Source of the DNA: Saccharum officinarum
Lineage: Eukaryota; Streptophyta; Magnoliopsida; Poales; Poaceae
Direction of reading: 5' to 3'
DNA: 64,000 bases
NCBI GenBank assembly: GCA_020631735.1
Contig: CM036160.1
Coordinates: forward strand, 110,776,680 to 110,840,679
Shown here: positions 29,028 through 40,450 of the stretch, piece after piece
Layout of the letters: every line of letters begins with the position of its first letter
Position numbering within the stretch: the stretch's first letter is position 1
Program-made: the position numbers and the translations under genes
The notes under the pieces: model-generated
What the model saw: the letters and a program-made list of their open reading frames with translations, nothing else
Told to the model about the DNA's origin: nothing
Database searches by the model: none

Positions 29028-29262
29028 CTCCCTCCGTTTGAAAATGTCTATCGCTTTCGCTTCTCGAGAAACAACTTTGAAAAAATATATATTAAAAAAT
29101 ATTAATATTTATAGTATATAATTAATATGATTAGAAAGATCTTTAAGTCTAGTTTTTTAACAAATTTATTTGGGGATATAAATATTACACGTATTTTCTA
29201 CAAATCGAGTCAAACGTGCAGCACGAAAACCGAAAATGACAAACATTTTGAAACAGAGGGAG
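29028..29262. mobile_element. Stowaway-like MITE
   Basis: CTCCCTCCGTTTGAAAATGT at the left pairs with the reversed right end CTCCCTCTGTTTCAAAATGT, flanked by TA on both sides (29026-29027 and 29263-29264). Confidence 0.85.
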
Positions 29263-29264
29263 TA

Positions 29265-30207
29265 AATCAGAGCAGCACATGCACCAGCGGCTGGCAACAG
29301 CGAGACAAGCACGGCAGCAGCAGCGCGAGCATACACCATAATGACACTCAGACGCACCCAACACGGCAAGGAAAAGGACACAGCAGCAGGTCAGTCAAAA
29401 GGTTCGGCGGGGCAGCAGCACGCGTGTGCGGACAGCGGGCAACTGCACAGGCTCACAGGGCTCTCGGCTCCCTCTCAGACAAATAAACCGGCTACAAGCA
29501 CGCAGAGGGCAGCTAGGCAGCAAGGCAGTGGTGAGCACGAGCAGCGGCCCCGCATCGGTGTTCGCAGTGCATGCACACAGTTGCACAGGCGTGTGGCAGC
29601 AGACCAGCAGCAAGACCATGAAGGAGGGCAGCAGGCGTGCGTGAGTATGTGTGGTGTGCGTGTGTTTTATTTTCTAATTTCTTTTCTTTTCTTTTACCAA
29701 AATATATACGTAATTAAGTAAATTACAACATCCCATTATTCCTTTGTCACTAATCTAAATACACACATGCATATATCTATTATATAATTATACATATATT
29801 TATCTGTAGAGATACACTCGGAAAGAAATAAGTTTCTATACTACTTTAATTAATATAGCAACATGCTTATCAAAACGAAAAACATGAGTGTATATATATA
29901 TATCTTTTTGTATATATTTTATTTGTTTATTACTAATTTAGCTAACTAGCAAAATATAGGCACGTATAAATAACCATCTCTAAGATATTGACTAGAGCAA
30001 CACACCACAAAAGTTGCCGGACTAGCAATTAAATAATCCGGCACATAAATATTCCAAAAGCTCGAATTTAAATTAGGTTCAAAAGCTACATTGTTTGTTC
30101 TATTTAATAACATATATATTTTTTTATTTAGTTTTCTTTTTCTACACTAATCTTGCAACAGATTATTAAGTTAATAATTACATATTTAACGCTAAAGGCC
30201 GCATGTA
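29265..30207. other. No gene recognised
   Basis: 29265-29650 is rich in CAG/GCA-type triplets and has overlapping ORFs on both strands with biased composition, none with a recognisable domain. 29650-30207 is AT-rich with nothing identified. Confidence 0.5.
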
Positions 30208-30411
30208 ACACCGGGGGTGTTATAGGACGTCCATGTCCGGACGCCTGCGCTGCACTCTGTTTCATGCACGCGCGCCTGCACTCGATGCCCCGTGCTTGCG
30301 CCAGCACGGCTCTGCCCGCGCCTGTGTTTTCGCGCGCTCATGCGGGGCCCGCGCCGCCCGGACGTCGACCATACCGTTTCCCACGCTTATCCTGTGCGCA
30401 ACACCTGATCT

Positions 30412-30775
30412 ACTTTTGAAACATTCAGATGCAACAACTGCAACATACATCTGAAGACAGGTGAAACACTCGAAACATGCTTTTTGAAACACTTGCAAAA
30501 ACACACATAAAGAAACACTTGGAAACCATTGCAAACATATGCAATACCTAGATAAAACACGTGCAATATATGTGTGAAACATATACAACATACAGATAAA
30601 CACACTTGCAACATGCGTCCGAAACACAGATGAAATATTGGGGACAGAAGCTTGCAACATACGTGTACAGACATTGCAACATATCGATATACTTTTGCAA
30701 CATCCATCTAAAACAGTTGCAACATATCTCTAAAACATTTGAAACACTTGAAATGTGTGCTTGCAACGTGTGTTT
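30412..30775. repeat. Degenerate short tandem repeat of TGCAACAT / TGAAACAC units
   Basis: About 25 imperfect units of roughly 14-15 bp alternate 'gcaacat' and 'gaaacac' motifs on the plus strand over 360 bp, preceded by a GC-rich segment (30230-30380). This looks like the subterminal repeat region of a DNA transposon, but I cannot define its ends. Confidence 0.65.
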
Positions 30776-31189
30776 TCCAGCGCAATATCTACTTATTGCT
30801 TGGACAAATGGAGGCGTGGAAGCGAAGCTCGATGCCGCGGAGCAGGCCCGTACATTAGCAGGTGCAAAGTGTGCGACTGTTTGGGGCCTCTAAAATTATA
30901 GAGCCTCCAAATTTACACATGACACTAAGTAGTAAGTACGTAGCAATTAATTAATAGCCAGACCTGTAATCAATAATTTGTTAATTGGAGTTGGCCCAAC
31001 GTAAGGCCCATGGCTATCCGCCATGCCTAGCCCGCCAGACTGCTTGGGTGACTCCTTGGCTTCCCCATACGAACTGATTGGGCGGCACCGCTGCTAGACG
31101 TTGGCAGTTCGGCACCGCGGCGACCGCGTAACCATCGCCAAGACGCCAAGCCGTCATCCACTGAGAGCCAACACGTCGGCAGCTCGGTA

Positions 31190-31539
31190 TGCACACGCCT
31201 TTCATCCCCAATTGTTTACGGTTGTATCTTGAAAAGCAAATTGGTCGACTCAAGAGCTTCTCCATGTGCATGCTGAAAAAGGTTGACTCTCCGCTTATTC
31301 GTGAGCCCTCCAAACAGCCTCCTGCTAAGCTGGTTCCGCCGTGGCGGAGCAGGCGGTTGGCGGCTCAGAGCCTCTCTTGAGTACCTGCTTCCAAGCGAGG
31401 TGAGGTGCTAATTATGCAGCGTATGAGCGCCATCCGCATCGGAGCCGGAGGCCTTTGACCAGGTCTTCGACGGCAACCTGGCTACGTCCAATGTCAAAGC
31501 ACTAGACGCGCTCTCTCCGAACAGTGGAAAGGGCTCTTC
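31190..31539 (+). pseudogene. C-terminal fragment of a LINE-like / gag-like gene, upstream part
   Basis: The plus-strand reading PPWRSRRLAAQSLS, then VPASKRGEVLIMQRM, then in another frame AFDQVFDGNLATSNVKALDAL resembles the conserved C-terminus of a grass retroelement-derived protein family (zinc-knuckle, LINE-associated). Two stops or frame changes are present. The gypsy element at 31540 interrupts it; the end of the frame and a 3' UTR follow at 42609. Confidence 0.45.
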
Positions 31540-34391
31540 TGTCACACCCATTTTTAAGGACAAAAATAGGATGCATAAAGTACTCATGTGCGCCCCAGGT
31601 CATGATCGCACACATAAGCAGACAAATTACATAGTATCATCACAGTGCTTATTACATAGCGAATAAATATTTAAAACATAGTCTTGAATAATAAATAATA
31701 ATATCTAGTAATAATCTTCAGCGGAAACTCCACACAGGGACATGGTTGACTGGTTGACACTAAGACTAGTACTCATTACGATAATCTTCATCATAATCTT
31801 CATCTGTTATGGTGGAAATAGCAAGAGTGAGTCCATGTCGAACTCAACAAATATAACACAGGGTTCATGAGGCTCAAATGGCTAGACACTGTTTAACTGC
31901 GGTTAGCTTTTAATCTTATAACTTTCATTTGAGTAGCATCAAGATAAACCACTTCCCATTAAAGAACAAATGATCAATTGCAATAATGATAACGAACAAC
32001 ATTAACAAGAGCATAATATTAATCAACAATAATTAAACATAGTATAGCGATGGTGATCATCTATCTGTAGATGTTCCAAGGCCGCTCGTATCCGTGAGCA
32101 CGGCTAGTATACCAGTTTTTAACTCTGCGCAGAGGTGTACACTTTCACTGTGAGTCATGATTTCCAAATGAGTGGGGAGATCAAGCCCAAACACCCAAAA
32201 ACCATATAAAGCCACCCAAAAGTTCGTCTAACAAGTTAGGGCCATTAGATTCACTCGGCAGGCAGATGTAGAACCCCCCTTCCCTGTGGCACAACAACCG
32301 CAGCCTATACACACTAGGCCAGGGGCTCGCACTACACCCAACGTGGCAAGCCATTCTTACGCCATTTAAGGTAACCACTAACAAGCTAGAAAAGGTCTCT
32401 TGAACAACTAAAGCCAGAGCCATATAGCCCTCACAGCTGTACTGTATATCCCGGATGATCACGTACAGATAAGTCCTTACGGAGAGTAACTAGAGCACCA
32501 AAAATAACACACAGGCTCTAGCCCCCTTTTAACAAAAATTAAACCATCTTAAAGATTGATTGCTTGATCCATTAATCATATTGCAAGATCATTGTTCTTA
32601 GTTTAAGCACTAGCCATAGCTACCCATATGCATTCCCAAGGTTGACAAGGAATCAAGATAACAATCACTAAGTTATAATCTCTAAGGTTGTCAAGGTAAG
32701 CATATGCATATGTATAATAATTCAATGAATAGGTAGCAAGGATAGTCCTGTGTTATACTTGCCTTGATCAAAGCTCTCCAAACAGTACTGCTGATTTGGC
32801 TCAAAGTAATACTCCGAATCGTCCAAGTACTGCTCACCTTCTATACTCGATTATCAATCAACAACATACATGCATCCAATCAAACATACACGAAGCAAAC
32901 AAATAGATATAATTAGAACAGTACACCAACAGTAACAAAACAGTAATAAAAGTTTATAAAACTCTTCTACACGTTCCTACAATCACACAGACGCAAAGAT
33001 CACCAAATTCGGAGTTAAAACGTGAAAGTTATGAATTTTCTAAGATTTCCTATAGGTAAATAAATACTTAATTATAAACTCGAAAAATAAATTATCAAAA
33101 CTAACTGTAAAACTATACTAACATGTAGAGTTCGCAAATACGAACCTAACGCAATTTGAATGGATCAAATCGGAGTTAAAACGAAGATTTTATGACTAAA
33201 ACAATCCTAGTGGCAAAACTGTAAATTGCTGAAAACGTATTTTTGAATAACCCGAAAGAAAATACGCTTTCAAAATACAAAAACGTAATCTCAGCTTTAC
33301 GTCTTGAGACCGCGGGTTGATTCCCAGAAAATGCAGGGGCTCTTTAACAAGATTGCCACCGAAAGGGTATGATCTAATCTCGAGCGTTGATTTCGAATCG
33401 AACGGCTCACGATCACCAGCAACTACACAGTGCAAAGTCCGGCCTTCTTCCTCCAATCCGGCCGCCGGCTCCTCCGTTACCACCATGGCCACCTCGCCGG
33501 ACTTCTTCGGCCCCGCCTACTCCGACCACCGCTCGCCCCACTACTAACTCCAATCGGTGGAGAAACTCCACGCGATCTCATCCACCCGATAAAAACTAAC
33601 CACGGTAGCCCAAGCTCTACCCGCAACGAGAAAAGGGCGGCGGCGCCATTGCCGACCGGCGGCAAGCTTCAAAACCTCGATTCAAAGCTTCTCTACATCA
33701 AAGAAGGGCACGGGAAGAAAGAGGAGGAGATAGCGATCTCACCAACACGAAGAAAAAGAGCCCGCACCGTCCCACAAGCTCCACCGACGACCAACCGAAA
33801 CCGTCAACCACCTAAACCCTAAACCTCCGATTACTTGTGGTAGCGATCACGTTTTAGGTGAAAAACGGAAAATAGAAGGTCCCCTCTTCCTATTTATAGC
33901 CTCAAAACCGAAATCGGGTAAGACTCCCTAGCTAACACGGCAAGAAATCGATGTCGGCTTCGTTGTGTCCGGCTCGGTCACGATCCGCCGGTGGAAGAAG
34001 CAACTGACAAGATGGTCCCACCGGTCAGCGGCTCAAGAGAGGGGAGAACTGCTGCTGCGGCACTGGGCCGACTTGGGCTGCGCGGGCTGCGTCGCTGGGC
34101 CGGTTCGGCGCAAGGAAGCAGGCCGACTACGAAGAAAAACAGGCCGGCGATCACTGGGCCGCTGGCCTATCAGGTAAGTTTCTGTCTCCCTTTTTTTTTA
34201 TTTATTTCCAAAACTTATTTCAAATAGAAATTTTCTAAATCAAAGCAAAACAAAATAAATGCACACCACAAAATAAATTAAGTGCAACAGCATGAATGCA
34301 ACACCAACATATTTTATTATTATTTTAATTTGGCCATTATTTATTATCTAAATTATTCCAATTTTGTTATCTCTAAAATTTGGGTGTTACA
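31540..34391 (-). repeat. 3' LTR of the gypsy element (complete, 2852 bp)
   Basis: In element sense it runs TGTAACACCC...GGGTGTGACA. It includes the segment 33472-34162 missing from the other LTR. ORFs inside it (32181-32462, 33196-33492) also occur in the other copies and are not credible genes. Confidence 0.93.
33889..33902 (-). promoter_or_regulatory. TATA box in the 3' LTR of the gypsy element
   Basis: The minus strand reads gaggctataaatagg. The related LTR at 62440 has an equivalent ttataaaag at 62943. The 5' LTR lacks this region. Confidence 0.55.
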
Positions 34392-34410
34392 AATTCTACC
34401 CCCCTTAAAA
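34392..34410 (-). promoter_or_regulatory. Polypurine tract of the gypsy element
   Basis: The minus strand reads TTTTAAGGGGGGTAGAATT directly before the LTR start TGTAACACCC. Confidence 0.75.
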
Positions 34411-34436
34411 GAATCTCGTCCTCGAGATTGGACTGC

Positions 34437-37310
34437 TTACTCAAACAACTGCGGATATGATTTCCTCAATTTATCCTCTCTTTCTCAAGTTGCCTCTGCC
34501 TCTTAATATCGATTCCACTGTACTTTGCACATCTTAATAATCCGACTTCGAGTAACCCTCTCAGCAGTCTCTAAAATCTTAATTGGAAACTCTTCATAAG
34601 TAAGATCCTCCTTAACAGTCAACTCTTCCAAAGGTATCTGCTCCTCAGGCACCCGCAAACACTTCTTAAGTTGTGAAACATGAAACACATCATGCACCCC
34701 AGATAAATTCTCAGGCAACTCTAATTGGTAAACAACTTCCCCACGTCTAGCAATAACTTTAAATGGTCCAACATACCTTGGTGCTAGTTTACCCTTCATG
34801 TTAAATCTCTTCACACTTCTCATAGGTGACACCTTCAAATAAACATAATCACCTACTTCAAAAACTAAATCCCTTCTCCTATTATCAGCATAGCTCTTCT
34901 GACGAGACTGTGCTACTCTCAAATTCTCACGAATCACTCGCACTTGATCTTCTGCGTTTCTAAGAACATCTGTACCAAACACCTAAGATTCACCTGTTTG
35001 ATCCCAAAACAATGGAGTTCTACACTTTCGTCCATACAAAGCTTCAAACGGTGCCATCTTAAGACTCTGTTGATAACTATTATTGTAAGAAAATTCTGCA
35101 TAAGGCAAACTCTTATCCCAACTAGTCCCATATTGCAATGCACAGGCTCTCAACATATCCTCTAATACCTGGTTGGTCCTTTCAGTCTGTCCATCTGTCT
35201 GTGGATGATATGCTGTACTAAAATTCAATTTAGTTCCTAAAGATTCATGCACAGCTTGCCAAAAGTGCGATGTAAACTGCGTACCTCGATCAGACACAAT
35301 CTTCTTTGGTACTCCATGCAAACATACTATTCTTTCCATATACAAGGTAGCTAATTATGCTCCCGTGTATTTAGTCTTGACTGGAATAAAATGAGCAACT
35401 TTAGTCAACCTATCCACTATCACCCAAATAGAATCATAACCTCTCTGAGTACGCGGTAACCCCACTATAAAGTCCATACCAACTTCCTCCCACTTCCATT
35501 CAGGGATTTTCATTGGTTGCAACAATCCAGCAGGTCTCTGATGCTCTGCTTTCACCCTCTGACAAGTATCACACAATGCCACATACTCAGCCACATCTCG
35601 CTTTAATCCAACCCACCAATATTTCTGTTTAAGATCCAAATACATCTTAGTACTACCAGGATGAATAGAATAAGCTGACTCATGAGCTTCACGAAGAATT
35701 GCCTGTCTAATAGCTTGATCCTCAGGTACACACAGCCTCTTTCCAAACCACAAAATTCCATTATCATCCATTCTAAAGCCTGGTGACTTACCAATCACTA
35801 TATCCTCCGCTATCTTCTTTAGTTTCTCATCCTTCAATTGACCCTTATAGATCTCTTGCTCTAAAGTAGGCTCTATCACTAATTCCATTGTATTAGTAAC
35901 AATTCCCAAGTTCAAATATTCAAATTCAGCACATAACTCACTAGTCAAAGACAAGGTTCTTATCTCATTGGCATAACTCTTCCTACTAAGAGCATCAGCT
36001 ACTACATTAGCCTTACCAGGATGATAGTGTATCTCAATATCATAATCCTTAATCAACTCTAACCATCTGCGTTGCCTCAAATTCAGATCTGACTGGGTGA
36101 AAATATACTTCAAACTCTTATGATCAGTGTATATATCACTCTTATGTCCAATCAAATAATGTCTCTAAATCTTTAAAGCATGAACAACAGCTGCTAACTC
36201 CAAATCATGTGTAGGATAATTCAACTCATGCTTTCTCAACTGTCTAGATGCATAAGCCACAACTCTGCCTTCTTGCATAAGAACACATCCCAAACCTTGA
36301 CGAGAAGCATCACAATAAATAGAAAACTTCTTACTCAAATCTGGTAAAACCAAAACAGGCGCTGTAGTCAACCTCTTCTTCAACTCCTCAAAACTAGCTT
36401 GACATTTATCAGACCACACAAATTTGGCATTCTTTTCTAACGGAGATGTCATAGGTTTAGCAAGTTTAGAAAACCCTTCAATGAATCGTCTGTAATATCC
36501 AGCTAAACCCAAGAAACTGCGAATCTCACTAACATCAGTAGGTGGTTTCCAATTCAATACATCCTTCACCTTGCCTGGATCCACTGATATACCTCCATTA
36601 GAAACAATATGACCAAGAAAAGAAACTTCCTTCAACCAAAACTCACATTTACTTCGCTTCGCATACAGTTTATGCTCTCTAAGCTTCAGCAATACCAACC
36701 TCAAATGTTCAGCATGCTCTACCTCTGTCTTGAAAAATACCAGTATATCATCGATAAACACTACCACAAACTTATCCAAATATTCCATGAACACCTTATT
36801 CATCATGTACATAAAGTATGCAGGTGCATTGGTCAATCCGAACGACATAACAGTATACTCATACAATCCATACCTTGTAGTAAAAGCTGTCTTTGGAATA
36901 TCAGAGGCACGAATCTTCAACTGATGATATCCAGAACGCAAATCAATCTTAGAAAACACACAAGCACCTCTCAACTGATCAAACAAGTCATCAATCCGGG
37001 GCAAAGGATACTTATTCTTGATAGTTACTTCATTTAACGACCGATAATCAACACACATCCTCTGACCACCATCTTTCTTATCAACAAAAATAACTGGTGC
37101 TCCCCAAGGTGATGAACTAGGTCGAATAAAACCTTTTTCTTGTAATTCTTTAATTTGTTTCTTAAGTTCTTCTAATTCATCTACTCCCATCCTATATGGT
37201 CGTTTGGCTATAGGTGCAGTTCCAGGTAATAATTCAATAAGAAATTCAATGTCTCGGTCAGGTGGCATACCTGGCAATTCATCAGGGAAGACATCCGAAA
37301 ATTTCCTCAA
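34437..37310 (-). pseudogene. pol: Gypsy pol: reverse transcriptase, RNase H, integrase, chromodomain (five in-frame stops)
   Basis: One frame of 958 codons is interrupted by TAG at about 36162, TAA at about 35352, TAG at about 34980, TAA at 34505-34503 and TGA at 34487-34485, ending in TAA at 34439-34437. In order: RT ([55 protein letters not shown]), RNase H ([39 protein letters not shown]), integrase zinc finger (HPGSTKMY...CDTCQRVK), integrase core ([39 protein letters not shown]) and a C-terminal chromodomain (FPIKILETAERV, KMCKVQWNRY, ending KSYPQLFE), the last two stops falling inside the chromodomain. Every stop could have arisen by one C-to-T change on one strand or the other. Gag joins by an apparent 1 bp frameshift near 37297-37301. 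Confidence 0.93.
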
Positions 37311-38868
37311 TCACTGAATTCTCCTTAATAGTATCTTCAATCTGATTCACTACCGCGGTTGGTTGCTTCTGCATTGCTACATCCACATTGATTTTATCTC
37401 CATTAGGCGCAGTCACAACTACCACTTTCTGCTGACACTGAATCTCTGCCTGATTTTGCTTCATCCAGTCCATACCCAATATCACATCAATACCAGATGT
37501 TCTCAACACTATAGGAGTTATCTTAAACTCTACCCCCCTTAATACCATACTAATTGGAAGACAACGATTACTGGTTTGCATGGTACCTCCAGGTGAATTT
37601 ACTAAGAGAGGTTCTTTCATAGCTAGCATGGGTATACTATGCATTTTAACAAAAATATTGGATATGAATGTATGAGATGCTCCAGAGTCAAAAAGAACAG
37701 TTGCGGGAGTGGAATGTACATTGAACGTACCAATCATAACTTCTGGTGCATCATGAGCTGTATCAGAAGACACGTGATTCACCCTTCCGGTACCCGATTG
37801 CCTCTGGTTGCTCTTCTGGCTCTGAGGAGTCTGTTGGTTCTGCTTCTCAGGACAATTATAAGACAAATGGCCCTCTTTACCACAGACAAAGCATCTAATA
37901 GGAGTGCTGGGAGTACTATTCTTCATAGGGGTAACATTGGGATTTCTAGTACGAGGAGTCTGTTGCCCAGTCTGCTGATGCTGTTGACGCTGTGGATATG
38001 ATGAACGCTGTTGCGACTGATTGTTTTGCCAATTTTGGGACCACCTCTGATTTGAATTGCGATTCCACTGGCTAACCGGTCCCTGAAACTTCTGATGAAA
38101 GCCATGCTGAGAATTTGTGCGTTGACGGTTGTTGCTTCCTGAGCCTTGCACCTTCATCTTCCTTTTTCTGTCCATCTCCCTACGCTCATTATCAAGCACA
38201 ATAGCTTTGTTCACCAGCTCTTGAAAACTAGCATAGTTATTCCCCTTCAGTTGCAAGCGAAGATCATAATAAATTCCCTTCAAGAAAAGACGCTGCCTGT
38301 CTGCATCTTCCCTAACTTCATTGGGAGCATAGCGAGCCAACTGGGTGAACCTGTCATGATATTCACTCACGCTCATCTGTCCCATCCTAAGGTTTCTGAA
38401 TTCTTCCTGCTTCAGCTCAATTATACCCTCAGGAATATGACGAGCTCGAAAATCTCTAACAAACTCATTCCAAGTGATAGGAGGAGCATTGTCAGGGCGT
38501 GCAGCCTGGTACGACTCCCACCAAGTCTGAGCTGTCCCTTGTAACTGACCAGATGCATACAACACCTTCTCCATATCATTGCATTGGGCTATGTTCAGCT
38601 GTTTCTCCACTGCCCTCACCCAATCATCTGCTTCTAAAGGATCAGCGGCATGAGAAAACACTGGAGGGCGTCCCTTCAAAAATTCTCCACGCTTATCCCT
38701 TACTTGAACAGGTGGTGGTCCTCCAACAGGGGGATTGTTCTGCATATGCTGCATAAACATCTGCATCAGCTGATTCTGAGTTTGCATGAGTTCCTCCATA
38801 GTAACGGGTGGATTAACACCCCCACGACCTCTGCCACGACCTCTGCCTGACATCTGTTTCCAAAACAC
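37282..38868 (-). CDS. gag: Gypsy gag and aspartic protease ORF (528 codons, element-encoded)
   Basis: Starts [17 protein letters not shown] (or at the internal Met, 38853), followed by a retrotransposon gag domain (residues about 85-250: [45 protein letters not shown]), a Gln/Asn-rich linker, a CCHC knuckle ([14 protein letters not shown], about residue 335) and a protease with [13 protein letters not shown] and VILGMDWM. It is open throughout, then leaves the frame at about 37300 where one extra base separates it from the RT frame; related elements usually have gag-pol in one frame, so this is probably a frameshift mutation. Confidence 0.88.
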   Translation of the reverse strand: MFWKQMSGRGRGRGRGGVNPPVTMEELMQTQNQLMQMFMQHMQNNPPVGGPPPVQVRDKRGEFLKGRPPVFSHAADPLEADDWVRAVEKQLNIAQCNDMEKVLYASGQLQGTAQTWWESYQAARPDNAPPITWNEFVRDFRARHIPEGIIELKQEEFRNLRMGQMSVSEYHDRFTQLARYAPNEVREDADRQRLFLKGIYYDLRLQLKGNNYASFQELVNKAIVLDNERREMDRKRKMKVQGSGSNNRQRTNSQHGFHQKFQGPVSQWNRNSNQRWSQNWQNNQSQQRSSYPQRQQHQQTGQQTPRTRNPNVTPMKNSTPSTPIRCFVCGKEGHLSYNCPEKQNQQTPQSQKSNQRQSGTGRVNHVSSDTAHDAPEVMIGTFNVHSTPATVLFDSGASHTFISNIFVKMHSIPMLAMKEPLLVNSPGGTMQTSNRCLPISMVLRGVEFKITPIVLRTSGIDVILGMDWMKQNQAEIQCQQKVVVVTAPNGDKINVDVAMQKQPTAVVNQIEDTIKENSVIEEIFGCLP

Positions 38869-39556
38869 AGAAGATGAAATTCAGTACGATCCAAGATGAT
38901 GTATACAATAGATAAACAAAATCTGATTTTCTGGGCAAACTCCAATTCCAGCAACTCAGTAAAACTGTCATATCTCGAGCTACAGACGTCCAAATCAGAT
39001 GATCTTTACATGGTTGGAAAGCTTATAAAATTACCTACAACTCGTATTCACAACACTTTTTCTGATTCTGTCAATAAATTTGTCAAAAACTGAACTTAAC
39101 AGAAACTGTTCCTGAATTCCAGACTGTGCAGTAACTCCAACTTGAAACAGGTATATCTCTTAACTCATAATAGATATTAAGGTGATTCTTGTGGGATTGG
39201 AAAGATATGGAAGTCTAATTATTCCCAGTAAAATTTCTTAAATTTCCCATGAACGGATTTTAAGTTATTCCTAAAACATCCCAGACTGATCCAAAAATCA
39301 GCAAAGGACAGAACTAATTTAACTCCATATTCAACTAATATATCTTGATCAAACTTAATATTCTTAACCATGGAATTTGTAGGCATGTCTACAAAACTCC
39401 AGCACACATTACAAAGATCCAAATCACACATTATCATAATAACAATCCATCAATCACACAATTGTTCACACCACAAACTGACTCTTAAAACAATCCAAAC
39501 TCGAAATTAACTCGCAACTACTATCGTTCTTATTACATAGGGATTTTTCCTATTTC
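38869..39556. other. Non-coding spacer between gag and the upstream ORF of the gypsy element
   Basis: About 690 bp without a credible ORF; AT-rich. No splice or promoter signal can be assigned with confidence. Confidence 0.6.
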
Positions 39557-40261
39557 CTAATTAAGCTTCTCATAAATCTTAGGACGACCTAACTCCGCCC
39601 TTAATTGGTCAATCTCCTTATAAGCTTGCTCCTTAAGTTCTTTTTCCTTCAGCAACTCATCCTTCAGGTCCACCTCATGAAGAGCCAATTCACGAGCTAA
39701 TGCCACCGTAGCTTGTAAAGTCAAGGAGGAATCATCTGCAAGTGGCACGGTCCAAATTCCCTTGTCATGCAAGAAACAAGGAAAGTGCCGAAGTGCACCC
39801 TTTAGCGTCTTGTCCGAGCGTAGCCCATGGTAGTAAACAAATGCATTGAAAGCGACATCCTCCATGCTTGTCTCCACAGTTGCCCGGCTCACTCGGGTAA
39901 TGAACTTTGACTCCACCTTAGGCTCCTTAGTGGTAGGATCCCTTCTCTTGACCCATAACTCCGTTTCCCAATAGGAATCCATCCATGGATGACTATACTC
40001 TGCACTGCGATACTCTAAAGTAGCTTCCCAGTCGTAGTAGTAGTTGTCCAAGGTTCTTGTCAACATATCATGGAAGAAAGCATCAGCCTTAGGAACCATG
40101 ATATGAAACTTCGTAGTCCACCCCATAACTACATCCTCCATAGGTGTATCACCAACTCTTGATTTAGCATCAGATAGCTCTTGATCACCCTCTTCCTTTG
40201 GCTCCTGGGGTTTGAAACGAGCAACATATTGTGCAGCTGACAGACGGGGATGAGGAGGCAT
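39557..40261 (-). CDS. Extra ORF upstream of gag in the gypsy element (234 aa, unknown function)
   Basis: Intact ORF beginning MPPHPRLSAAQYVARFKPQE, about 175 nt after the primer-binding site and about 690 nt before gag, same strand. Composition looks coding: a middle region rich in aromatic residues (DNYYYDWEATLEYRSAEYSHPWMDSYW in shape, 60-130), a basic/acidic linker and a C-terminal coiled coil of about 50 residues (LARELALHEVDLKDELLKEK, then KEQAYKEIDQLRAEL). No zinc knuckle, protease or transmembrane segment. I do not recognise it; it could be an accessory protein specific to this family, or a captured host fragment. It remains open while pol of the same copy carries five stops. Confidence 0.6.
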   Translation of the reverse strand: MPPHPRLSAAQYVARFKPQEPKEEGDQELSDAKSRVGDTPMEDVVMGWTTKFHIMVPKADAFFHDMLTRTLDNYYYDWEATLEYRSAEYSHPWMDSYWETELWVKRRDPTTKEPKVESKFITRVSRATVETSMEDVAFNAFVYYHGLRSDKTLKGALRHFPCFLHDKGIWTVPLADDSSLTLQATVALARELALHEVDLKDELLKEKELKEQAYKEIDQLRAELGRPKIYEKLN

Positions 40262-40434
40262 CTACAAGATTTAGACATAGATTAGATAGAATCAATGTAT
40301 TTTCGCAATAGAATAAAGTAGAGGAAGCATAAATCTTTAGTAATTAACAAGGTGAATAGAGGAAGCATGAATTAAGTGAAGTATGGATGCTATCAACGAC
40401 CATTCTAACTAGGCTTGCGTCCTACAGTCAACAC

Positions 40435-40447
40435 GGCTCTGATACCA
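40435..40447 (-). promoter_or_regulatory. Primer-binding site of the gypsy element
   Basis: TGGTATCAGAGCC on the minus strand, 3 nt inside the 5' LTR, complementary to the initiator tRNA-Met 3' end. Confidence 0.88.
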
Positions 40448-40450
40448 ATC

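Noticed and set aside
29127..29721. ORFs in CAG/GCA-rich sequence
   Set aside because: Open in several frames on both strands because of triplet-like composition; no domain.
32181..32462. 93-codon minus ORF (also at 41092-41373)
   Set aside because: Lies inside both gypsy LTRs as a duplicated pair; LTR non-coding sequence, no domain.
33196..33822. ORFs on both strands in the gypsy LTR near 33200-33800, with relatives at 42107 and 63264
   Set aside because: They occur wherever the LTR occurs and reflect LTR conservation, not a gene; composition is biased.
36609..37037. 142-codon plus-strand ORF opposite gypsy RT
   Set aside because: Antisense shadow of the conserved reverse transcriptase coding sequence.
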